Shown here: one piece after another, positions 1-10,200 of the stretch
How positions within the stretch are numbered: the first letter of the stretch is position 1
Layout of the letters: each line of letters starts with the position of its first letter
NCBI GenBank assembly: GCA_001584585.1
Contig: LSYV01000039.1
Coordinates: 688,623-699,006 of the forward strand
From: Gonium pectorale
Lineage: Eukaryota > Chlorophyta > Chlorophyceae > Chlamydomonadales > Volvocaceae
Reading direction: 5' to 3'
DNA: 10,384 nt
Program-made: the position numbers and the translations under genes
The notes under the pieces: model-generated
Database searches by the model: none
What the model saw: the letters and a program-made list of their open reading frames with translations, nothing else
What the model was told of the DNA's origin: nothing

Positions 1-57
1 CAAAATTTCTACCGGGGGCTCCCGCCCCGGGCCCCCGGCTGGGGGGACAACCCCCAG
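1..57. repeat. GC-rich double hairpin at left edge
   Basis: Two adjacent perfect inverted repeats: CCGGGGGC at 12-19 pairs with GCCCCCGG at 31-38 (11-base loop), and CTGGGGG at 39-45 pairs with CCCCCAG at 51-57 (5-base loop). It could be the end of a dispersed repeat or transposable element, or a terminator-like structure of a gene to the left. No terminal repeat partner is visible inside the window. Confidence 0.5.
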
Positions 58-648
58 ACCCCCCGGGTGTGGATGGTCGAAACTTAGGGGACCCGCAGTC
101 CAAAACTCCGGGTTTGCCGGTCTCTGGTTGGAAGTATCAAACCTTCGATGTACGTTTGACAGCCGGCTGAAAAAGCTATGCCAGGGGAAACTCGCCAGTG
201 CACTACGACGACAGCCCTTTACGAAAGCAGGGCGAAATGTTTCGAGTGTTCACACCATGATTCGCAACATGAAAGAAAGTTTCAGTATCCACAACATATA
301 AAAACGTATTCACAACATAAAAACAATGTGGTTATGCTAAGTAACTTGCCCAAGGCATGTACCGCATTGTCCTCGGGTGGTTGTCCGGCGTTCGCGAGGG
401 AACACGGCGTGCAATGTACATCAAGCTTTGCGCATGTACAACGTAAAACGAGGGTTGAGGCGCATTTTGCCCATGGCGTCAAAACTGCTCAACTGCGCTG
501 GTTACAACTCAAAGGCCCTCGTATGTCGACGCTTTTTCCGTGAACGCAAGGACAAGTGCTCGCCGTCTGCGCTGTTGACATACGTCAGGCGCTTCTGCTA
601 ACTTATTATAGACACCTTACTGCATGGCAATCCCTCGGTTTGCTCAGT
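58..648. other. Upstream region, no confident gene
   Basis: Less GC-rich than the gene body. An open frame at 178-543 lacks coding character and ends in TGA in the same frame as exon 1. A donor-like GTATGT at 521 and an acceptor-like CAG at 779-781 would keep that frame into exon 1, so an alternative 5' exon is possible. Several upstream ATGs exist. Otherwise I see promoter-type sequence only. Confidence 0.45.
290..324 (+). promoter_or_regulatory. TATA-like box within an imperfect direct repeat
   Basis: TATAAAA occurs at 297-303 inside CACAACATATAAAAAC (290-305), and a near copy CACAACATAAAAAC follows at 311-324 with two bases missing. If used, transcription would begin around 325-335, giving a 5' leader of about 320 bases with upstream ATGs. 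Only the match is seen; use is inferred. Confidence 0.35.
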
Positions 649-870
649 ATGAGTGACTTTTCAAGGCGAAAAGCAGGTGCGACGGCCCAAGTCGGACTTC
701 TAGGCTGTTGGCGAGTCACCTTGCGCTCTGGAGACGGGGCGTCGTCAAGAGTGCAAAGTAGTCAGGACTGGAAACCCGCAGGTCGCTGCGCGACGCCCTC
801 GCCGGCCCGCCTGCAACGACCGCTCCTCGTTCTGCTGCTGCTGGCATCGTGCTTTGGCCCGCTGCATGCG
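649..870 (+). other. Signal peptide with extended n-region
   Basis: Hydrophobic core residues 59-66 (LLVLLLLA) with small residues before the predicted cleavage at A74/D75. Arg57 lies just before the core. Known signal peptides usually have n-regions of a few residues; here it is 57, so the true start may differ or the segment may first act as a signal anchor. Confidence 0.65.
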
Positions 871-1237
871 GACGTGGCCACAGAGAAGGGCCGACCGCTC
901 TTCCTGGATCAGCTGCTGGACGCCGGGCGCTTGCTGCCGGGCGGCTTTGTGTCGCTCAAGCTGCGTAACGCGACCCTCGGAGTCCTCCAACTGCCCGACG
1001 ACATCGAGTCCGTAGTGCTCGCGGGCAAGGGCAGCACGGTTCCAGATTGGCTTCTTAACTATCGGGCATCCAATCATTGGGAGGGCGATCCTTTCTCCCT
1101 CGGCGCCGGCGTGCCACCGTCGCCCGCGCCGCCCCCTCCGTCCCCCCTTCGCGACGACGAGAACTACACGGCGCTCGGATGGACGGCATTAACTGTGACT
1201 TTATTCTCCCAAGGACCCGCTCTGGTGCTGCGGCCGG
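649..1237 (+). CDS. Exon 1: signal peptide and start of ectodomain
   Basis: Encodes residues 1-196 plus one base (phase 1). A 57-residue N-terminal stretch precedes the hydrophobic core PLLVLLLLASCFGPLHA, with likely cleavage after Ala74. The mature part begins DVATEKGRPLF and has the first strand-like motif LKLRNATLGVL (sequon Asn107), a short PPSPAPPPPSP linker (156-166), sequon Asn172 and the strand GPALVLRP. The donor is GTAGGT at 1238. The start has A at -3. The n-region is unusually long for a signal peptide, so an upstream exon or a different start is possible. Confidence 0.75.
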
Positions 1238-4200
1238 GTAGGTGGGCCACTGCGACGGCAGAAGCTGCCCAAGCCCGCAAAGCCGTATCGGGCACGGTGC
1301 ATTCACCCACACAATATCCAACCCGTGTTAGGCGCACCACGTTTGCCGGTCTATCGTTGCGCAAGTAGGAGGGCTCTTGCGGTGGTATGGCGCGGCCGCA
1401 TCCCGTGATCGTTTCCTTCTCACTGTCTCGTTCCTTCCCAGCCTCTTCGTCCTCCTCGTCTCCTTGCCGGCTGGCATCTGCTCCGAGGATCATACCGTCA
1501 ATATTCTGCGTGCGTCCCCCGACCGCAGGCCAGCAGTTGACCCTTACATCTCTGTCTGTCTTTCTGCCGGAGGTATATCAGCCCCTGGGCCCCTCCTGGG
1601 CCGCTTCCCTATCCGGCCTGGCGCCCTTGGCCCTGGTCCGCGTGCCGGCGGCGGCAACGCTGGAGCTGCGGAATGTCACCCTGATACTCGCACGCTATGA
1701 GCTGAGGTCCCTTTTCACGGGGCTGTGCAGAAGCACTGCAGCCTGGCCGCACAGCCCGGGGGTGACGATGGACGATGGCGCGATTGCGATTCGGGAGCTG
1801 GACACCACCGCACCGGGACCCGATGGCACGCCAGGCGGGGGCGGGGTGGTGCGTTGGCGGGGCGTGTTGATAACGTGCGACGACACGGACGCGGACGCGA
1901 TGAGACGACCCCGGCGGGCCGGGCTGCGGAAGCCCTACCCCTGCGCGGCACGGCCGGTCGGGGACAGCAGCGGCGGAGGCGACAGCGCCAGCGCCGATGG
2001 AGGCGCAGGGGAGCTGCGTCGGGCGTCATCAGCGCTGCTGGGGGCGACCCAGGGCCCGGTGTTTCTGAGCCTCACCTCCAACATCTCGCTGGCGACGGGC
2101 TTCGGCTACTGGAATGTAAGCCTTGCATTGTGTCGCGGTGGGTTGGGTGTCCCGAGGAGGCATCTGAGCCCGGCAATGGAATGGGAGCACCGCTCGCGGG
2201 GTGCGTGGGGTGTGTGCAGAGCGAGGCCTGGACTGGCGCAGCTTGAGAGACGCCAGGCTGTAGCAAGGCCCGGCTGTGTAGGAGGAGCGGAGGAAGCCCG
2301 GCTGTGTGTGGGTAACATCAACCCGACGGGCCTTGCTCGGCCCGTGTCTTGCACTTATCCAGCCCCAACGTCTCGTTCAAGTGTGAAGGTATGGGCGGTT
2401 CAGACCACTTACCTTCCATTGTTAAAATGACCCAAGCTCGTCACGGCCGCACTGCGCTTCTATGCCTCATTCCGTGGCCCGCTCTCTGCCTGCCGCCCCA
2501 AGGTGCTTACACAAGGGTCCGAGGGTCGCTTGGTGCTCCGCGGCTCCCCGGGCGCCGCCACCACCCTGGACCTGGCGGGGCGGGAGGACGCCTGGGTGTG
2601 GGAGCAGCCGCCCTCGTCCCCTGACCCCACGTATGCGTACCTGTACGACATGACGTTCGTCAATCTGCCGTTCTCGACCCATCCTAGCAGCCCGTCAGAT
2701 CTCATGGCGCTGGCCGCGCTTAGCTTCAGCGTCAGGTCTGATTCTCGTGCCGACAGGTGAGGGCAGATTGGCGGAATTGGGGGCGCAGCATTCTAAACAA
2801 TGAACGACGCCACAGCCGCGTATTAAGCTCATGCTTCGCACGCAAACTCATGCTCTTGCCTGCTTGAAACCGAATAACACATATCCTAAGCTCCCTACAA
2901 CGCCCAACCCGCTTCAACCCGTGCCTGGGTGCATCGCGACGGCCGCCGCCGCATTCCCGTGTCGTGATATCAGCCCCCCTCGCGTGCTTTGGCCTCTCCC
3001 CTGCTTGCTCCCCGCAGACCTCTGCCTAGCGGTGCTGTGGGCCTGTTGGGCCCCCGGCTGCGCCTCACTCGCTGCACGCTGGTGCTTCCGGACGAGGAGG
3101 TGGCCTTCCTCAGGGGGTGGGCGGATGAGGCCGCGGCAGCGGCGGCCGATGCGGGGACCCCTCCGGGGCCTACCTGGGTGGCTTTGAGCGGCGGCTTCAC
3201 CCTCAGCATGCGGGTGAGACGTCGCCGCGCGGGGACCGCGCGTGGGCAGGGAACTAGTCGCAATTGGTCAACCGTAAGCTCGGCGCGTCCTTGAAGGTGT
3301 TTTGTAAGCCGGTGTGCATTACGGCATACCACCGGCCCGCCAAGCACCTATACGCTGTACCCCTGGGCACCCGGCTGGGTCGGCGGGCTTGAACGTGTGC
3401 CGCTGTCCTCCTCCCTTGGTTGGCGGTGCGGAGGCAACCTGTCTTACTGCTTGCCGCTCCATTCCTCTTCCAGGCCCCAAGCGTGTCCCCTGCCGCGGGG
3501 CTAAGCTCGGGCTCATAAGAAGTTATCGCTTGCTGGTCGGGGCAGGTCACCGTTGGGGTCAAGCTCAGGACACTCAGTCCTCCCGTGGCCTTTTGTCGCC
3601 TCTGCAGGTCGCTGGCGTGTCCCCTGCCACGGGAGAGGCCGGCTTTGGAGTGCTGGTGGTGGAGCGGCTGGAGCTGCAGCCGACGGTGCGGAGGGGGCAA
3701 GGGCGGGAGGGGGCGCGGACGATGAGACTGCGGAGGCGTGTCGACGTGTAGGCATGTGTGCGTCTTCAGTACGTCGTTGCGCCAGACCCACCTGTCGCCC
3801 ATCTGCTTTGCAACGCCGTCAATTATAAACGCCCGCTTTGCAATAGTCAGCAGCCATGGTGGCACCGGCTCTCGCGTGTCCTGGCAGGTTCGGCGCCTCC
3901 CCTTCCTCAATGCCCCCGCATCGCCCTCTCCAACACCCACGTCTCTGGCGCCAGGTCCTGCTGCTCAACTGCACGCTGCTCTCCGCCTCCGCCTACGCGG
4001 CCCTGCCCGGGGCGGTGCCGCTGCTGCCGCAGTCGCGCGTGTGGCCGCCGCTGCTGCTGCACGGCAATCGGTCGCGGGCGCTGGCGCAGGTGCGGGAGGG
4101 GGGCGCCGCCTCATGCCCTCCTCATCCTCGGTGCGGCCTCTACACCTGTCCATTCCTTCCGCGACTGCCACCCCTCATCCATGTTCTCTTCCCCGCCCTC

Positions 4201-7200
4201 TCCTCGTCCTTCCCTTCCCTCGTGTCCCTGCCTCCCCCGCCCCAGGGCCCCTCCGGCCTGGCGGTGGCCCCCGGTCTGGAGGCGGCGCTGGCGGTCCAGG
4301 AGCGCATGTGCGGCCAGGAGCCGGGCGGGGCGGCCGTCACACTCGTGGCGAGGTGGGCGTGGACGACAGGGTCCCGTTTAGGTGCTCAGATGGGAGCGAG
4401 CGCAGGTCCGCAGCAGGAGAAGCCACTGGTGACGCCCAAACGTGCCGTGGGAGCATTACATGGCAGTAGTCAACGTGTCTTGCGGATTGATTTGGTTCCT
4501 CGATTGCTCAGTCTCATTGCCCCAGCCCTTCATCCGCACCAAGCCCCGTCCTTCACGTATGCCGCGTGCCCAGCCTACCGAAGCCCTCCGCCCACCTCAT
4601 TGAGCCGTACGCTGCATGCGCCCACGTGTGCAGAACGCCACCTGCAATGTGCGTCTGGATCGGTTGACTGGATTGTTGACTGGATCGGTTGACTGGGTCG
4701 GTTGACTGGGTCGGTCGGGTCGGTCGGTTGACTGGGTCGGCCATCGCTATAAGGAAACCCCCAGGGGTCCGGCTCTGTGCGTGTCTTCGGCATGGCCTTA
4801 ATGGGATGGCTATGAGGCTCAACCCGGCCTTGCCAGGGCCTTCTGCGAACCCCGCCTGCCCTTGCGCCTCCTGCCCAGGCGCCACGACGACACGGTGTCG
4901 CCCGCGGGCCAGGGCCCGGAGGGTGGCATCACGGTTGGCGCGGCGGAGGTCGCCGGGTCCGGAGCCGGGCTGGGCAGTCCGGGGTCCCCTGCCGCGAGCG
5001 ACGTGTGCACCGTCAGCGGATACGCGCCCGAGCTGGTGGGGGGCCGCACCTTCACCGACCTCAAGGTGCGGCTCGTCCGGATAGGGATTGGAGATACTCG
5101 GAGCGATAACTGTTACCGTACACGGCCAGCGGCACAACCGTACGGCATTTGACATACCGTCGTCTGCTTTTAATGGTACCATATCTGGCACTTTAATGCC
5201 AAGTCCTAGCCTCGCGTTCTTTGCGCGATCCGCCTTACTCGCAACCTACGGTATCCTGAATTCTCATCACCACAAATGGATGCCCCTCCATGCCAGGATG
5301 TGGCGGACCGGTGCCGATTGGCCCGGCCTCTCCGGCTCCGGAACCTGGTGCTGTACAACCTGGCGCCGGGGGGCAGTGGGCCGCCGCTGGAAGGCGGTGA
5401 CGCGGCCTGGGCCAACAGCTCCCTGCCACTATGGTATTTCAGCCTGACCAGGTGGGGTTGGGATAGAAGCGGCTCGAAGATTCCTACCTTTTCGGTTGTC
5501 CTGCGGGAGGCACACTCGCGCCTCATGATATCTCTCTTAACTTCTCCAAAACGATTAGCTGTGTCCCCTCCGCCGCAGGAGCGCCTCCCCCGGCGACCCG
5601 GCTCCGCTGCTTCTCCTGGACAACGTGACCCTGGTGGTTCCGGAGCCCGAGTGGCGGGCGCTGGCTGCGGCAGTGCTTCTGCGCCACGCGCCGCAGACCC
5701 TGGCGGCTGCGCAGCGAGCGCCCCGGCCGCCGCTTCGGGCCTACGCCCCGCCGTCGCCGTCGCTGCCGCCGCCCCCGGGGCTGCCGCAGCCGCCCGAGGC
5801 GCCGTCGCTGCCGCCGCCAGCACCACCGTCGCCAGCGCCTTCACGTCCGTGGAGCCCCCGATACCCATGTAAGCCTGGCGTGGGCGAGGTCCTAGTCAGG
5901 GGCAGCAAAGTCACGAGCAAAGTGCTGAAGCCCCCCCAGCAGGAAACCTTCTCTGCTTTTGCACCCAGGCCCGCTGCCGCAGGCATCTGCAGGGCCTTAC
6001 CTCCTTCGCACAACCTCTACGACATATAAAATCATAGTGTCCACGTATAGTCAAGGCAGGAAAGAGTGGCCGTCACTGCGGTGCTGCTCTGACCCTTGCC
6101 CCGCATTCGCCCGTGCTCCTGTCCCACCCCTTCGCAGCCCTCGTTTCGCGACCACGCTTACCGGTCAGGCCTGGAAGGCCTCCGCCGCCGCCGTCGCCGC
6201 CGTCGCCCCCGGCGCCCCCGGCGCCGCCCTCGCCGCCTCCGCCGCCGCCCCCGCCGCCGCCGTCGCCGCCTCCCCTGCCACCGCTGCCGCCGTCGCCGCC
6301 CTACTCTGCCACCACCCGCGACGCGCTGCTCGCCTTCGCGGCCGCCTCCAGCGTAGGTCACTCGGGTGCCCTGCGTTCGACCCTGACGTCCTCGGGCCTG
6401 AACTTGTGGACTGAACTGCGTGTCCTCACACTAAGTAAGCATGCACCAGCCCGCATGCGATGCACGTAGGCCGGACTAGGCGCATCCCAGCACGGCATTG
6501 CATAGGGTCACCCCAGAGAGAATTCTGGGCCGCATCGGCGCTAGGGTGGTGGTCGCCGCCGAACTAACATGCAGGGACATCACCCCTTCGAATCCCTCTG
6601 GAGCTGGGTCCTACGATATCACCATCACTTTCTTGCTTACGCTCGTCGTATGCGTCGTTCCATTTCAACACTTCATATGCGTCGTTCCATTTCAACACTA
6701 AGTAAGCCGCAAGGATGCTTTTTCCCTGCCGCTACCCGCCCCGCAGCCTCTGTCGCTGGACTCAAGCTCCGGAGTGCTGGTACTGGCCTCCGCCCGCCAC
6801 TACGGATGGTACGGCACACACGTGACCATCACATACACACTGCCGGCGGACGCGCCGCCGGGGGCCAGCCTCGTGCCGCACCCCGCGGTCAGGCTGCCGT
6901 ACCAGGAGTTCGCAGGTGAGGCCGGCGGGGAAGGGCGGGGCGGGCGTCAGCAAGGCCTCTCGTGCGCCGACTGGACTGCGCTGCCCCCGGTGCTACGCGG
7001 CAACGCATGTGTCGTTGTGTAGAGATGGTTGCGCTGGGTCGTTTGTTCACGATGCGCATGCCGTTGCGGGCCTCACTGTAGTTGAAATGTGGTGGTTCCC
7101 ACCCCTGCGCCTTGTCTTCGGCCCTTCAGATATTGCCACGGCGGTTAACATTGACTTCACACGTTCTGCACATCTTTCGAGCCTGCCGCCGCCCATTGGT

Positions 7201-10200
7201 CAAGACACCTCGGCGCAGAAGCAGCCGCAGCCTCTGCCCCCCCAGATTGAAGCCAGAGGCGTGGCCTTGGACCCACCCTCTCAGCAGCCGGCGCCCAGCG
7301 AGGAGCCCCAACGGCGCCAAGGTGCCCGACCCCCCTGGGCTCTGCCCCTGGCGGTCGCACTCCCCGTGGCCGTGGGCTCTGCTCTGCTGCTGGCCGCTAT
7401 GGTTGCGATGGTGGCGGTTCGGCGCCGCCGGGCTGCGAAGCGGCGGCTTGAAGGAGAATCCACGGGCGGAGACCTTGGGGCGCGAGGTCAGGCCGCGGCG
7501 GTGTCGTACTCAAGCGAAGACACTGAGCTCGCGCCCGATAGCGCCAAGGCGCGGTTCTCTCGCGGCTGGGGCGGGCAGCGCCCGGGGTTGCAGTCGGTTT
7601 GGCCGCACGGGGACCGAAGCAGCCGCAGCGGACGCGGCAGGGCCAGCGGCAAACGCGTCCTACTGTGCGATTCTCCTGACGGCCACCTGACGGAGGAGAC
7701 CACGACTACCGACATGGGCACTGCCACCGACACGGGCTTCACGGGGTCAGCGGCTTTGGTCTCAGGGGCGGCAGCTGCCGCCCTTCACGCGCCACTCCCG
7801 CAGCAGCGGAAGAGCAACGCAGCGCAGGTGGGTCGGCGCGGTGCCGCTGGTCCGTGAAGCTGTTGGGAGCGAGCCTGAAGTGACGAGCTTGCCCCGCGTC
7901 GCGTCGCTTACTTCTTATTGGGGATGGACGCGCCGATCATCCGAATCCTTAAGGCGAGATGGCCGCGCGCCTCTTCCCATCAGCGGGATCAGCTATCACG
8001 GCTTGGCGTGTGCAAAGGGTCCTCTTCCGCGCCCCAATTGCTTAGGCCAAGGCATCCCAACTTCCCAAGCACCCGCCCAAACTACACGCGCCGGCAACTC
8101 TCTCGCGAGCTAGCCGTAACCTCGCCGCACCAGCGTGCTTCCGCACTCCACACGCGCTTTCACACTGCTGTTGCCCTGGCTCTGCTATATGGGTGCTCCC
8201 TTCAGGCCAACCGCTGCGCTGTAGCAGCCGCACTCAAGCGACAGGTGGCGGAGGCGGCTCTCGGCGCCGGCCAGATGATGGGCCAAACAGAAACGCCGGC
8301 TGTGGGTAGCGAGAACAGGGGTGCCGCGCCGCAGTCCGCAAAGCTCCCACCCAACACCAGCAGCGGCAAACGTTTGACGCCTGCGCCACTGGCGGCTCCG
8401 GAGCCTCAAGACGACCAGGCGTTTCTGCAGGACGTTAGCGTGAGTGCCTGTGTGACTGCTTGTGAACGGCAGCTGCTCAGCAGCGGGGCTACGGAAGTGC
8501 CCCTCGCCCTGTACCATCACGGCAGTGTGCTGCACCCGAGCCTACCTGCTCTGTTGTTGTGCTTTGCCGCAGCGACGTGTTGTCGACACAGTCGTCGGGG
8601 GCGCTGCACTTGCCATGAGGGGCGGGATGCCCTGGGCCCGGCTGACCCCGTAAGCAAGATGCCCAAAGCTTGAATAGCGTGTGAATGGCCTTTGTGAATG
8701 TAGGGCTGCGTGCTGTATGATTGTACGGCTGTACGTACGTGCAGGTGTACTTCTGCGACCTGCGAGCTCAGCTGGGGCAGCCGCAGGACGAAGGCAATGG
8801 TGGCGAGGCAGTCGACGCAGCAAGCAAACCGTCGGCTGATTCTCCTGAACTGCGGGCTTCCATCCGGGCGCTGCAGGTCCGCCTCTGTTTTGGGAAGGCC
8901 GGGGACGTCGGGCTGGGAACGCACTTCTCTGTCGGAGCCCAGGCCGGCGAACGAAGCCTGGTCACATGTGTTGGGATTGTAGCCTTCGCCGTGGGATGGT
9001 TGCAGGGGTGGTGGGGTGCGTAGCGGCTTTCGGACGTGCAAGACGAAGTGCCGAGAACGGGGGCGCCGCGCGCTGTCACGCAACCTGCGCCACGGTTGTC
9101 GGTGGGCCCCTGTGCGCACATCCGTAGGAGTTCCAGCAAGAGTGATGGCCCGCCCCGAACCCCGCCCGTCGTCCTGCACCCCGCCCGTCACCCCGCACCC
9201 CGTCCGTCACCCTGCACCCCGCCCGTCGCCACGCACCCTGACCCGCACCCCGCACCCCGCACCCCGACGAACTCCGATGCACCCCAATACGCCAGCCCGA
9301 TCTCCCCGCGCTTCCTCGTCGCCTCCCGCCACCTGCTGCACACCCAACAGGCGGAGCTCGGCGGCGGAGACTCGGACCTCCAGGTTTCCTCCGTCCTGGG
9401 CCGCGGCGCGTTCGGCGTGGTGTACACCGGCCGGTGGCGCTCACTGCCCGTCGCCGTCAAGACGCTGGTGCTACCGGAAGTAGCAGCGGGATCGGAGGGC
9501 GGGCAGCGGCGGCGGGCGGTGCTGGAAGCCGCCATCTCGCTGAGCATGGCGCACGAGAACGTCGTGGGTGAGTGGCGAGATCTGCGTGCTGAGTGGTGGT
9601 GGGCTGCGAGCTGGGCCGGAGGTGACGGAAGCAGGTGGAGCTGTGTATGGGACCTTAGAAGGGGCTTTAGAGGAAAAGGCCATGAACATACGAACGAACG
9701 AATGAAAGCGCTCCAGCAGTCGTGCCTCATGTGTGGATCAAGAGGGTCGATTTCTCGATTTCCCCTTACGGCGAGGGAGCCGGGAGCCGCTGGTGACTCG
9801 GCTGTCCCAGCGGGCGGGGACTTGTGGGGCCCACGGGTAAGTGCGGACAACGGGCCCCACGTTCGTCGTCCCCACTTGGCCTGCCATTGGCGTGGGCCCT
9901 GCGGCAGCGCATGCCCCTCTTTTGACATACCCTCGATACATGGGCGGCAGCGCATGCCTCCAACGTCAACAAAAGCGACTTAGACACGCGCATGCACACG
10001 CCTCTACTACTACGACCTTCATAGAAACTACCTGGTTGTACGCAACTCGCCCATCGACGCGGGCGCAGCCAGCATCAGCGGCACAGACCTGGCGGGTGCC
10101 GCACTTCCGGATCGCCGACACCTTCGGGAACCGGCGAAATGGGAACCGGACGGGACAAACGCTACTGGCGTCTAGCTCGTCGTTACTCATATGCTTTACC

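Noticed and set aside
178..543. 121-codon frame upstream of the gene
   Set aside because: Composition is not like the coding exons, no domain is visible, and it starts in promoter-like DNA. Kept only as a possible alternative 5' exon.
3254..3940. 228-codon open frame on the minus strand
   Set aside because: It spans introns 4-5 and exon 5 of the plus-strand gene, is rich in His/Gln/Pro without any recognisable motif, and the plus strand here splices in perfect phase. Long antisense frames are common in GC-rich DNA.
5969..6060. Possible exon after the acceptor at 5967-5968
   Set aside because: Phase 1 can be matched and the frame is open, but no good donor closes it back into the exon 11 Pro frame. 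The acceptor at 6136-6137 does so directly.
6169..6352. Acceptor at 6167-6168 for exon 11
   Set aside because: Joined to the phase 1 donor at 5868 it would give an Arg-rich frame, not the Ser-Pro-Pro frame.
5579..6361. Ala-rich and Arg-rich frames over exons 10 and 11, both strands
   Set aside because: They are shadow frames of CCG/GCC triplets; only the Pro frame connects by correct splice phase to both neighbours.
8517..9955. Long minus-strand open frames (8517-9191 and 9188-9955)
   Set aside because: They run across plus-strand introns and the kinase exon and include the minisatellite; no domain or signal is visible.
10002..10170. Tyr-rich stretch LYYYDLHRNYLVV as the kinase continuation
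   Set aside because: No acceptor between the in-frame TAG at 9981-9983 and this stretch matches phase 1, and the frame stops again at about 10172. Exon 17 at 10311 gives the expected ATYTY sequence in phase.
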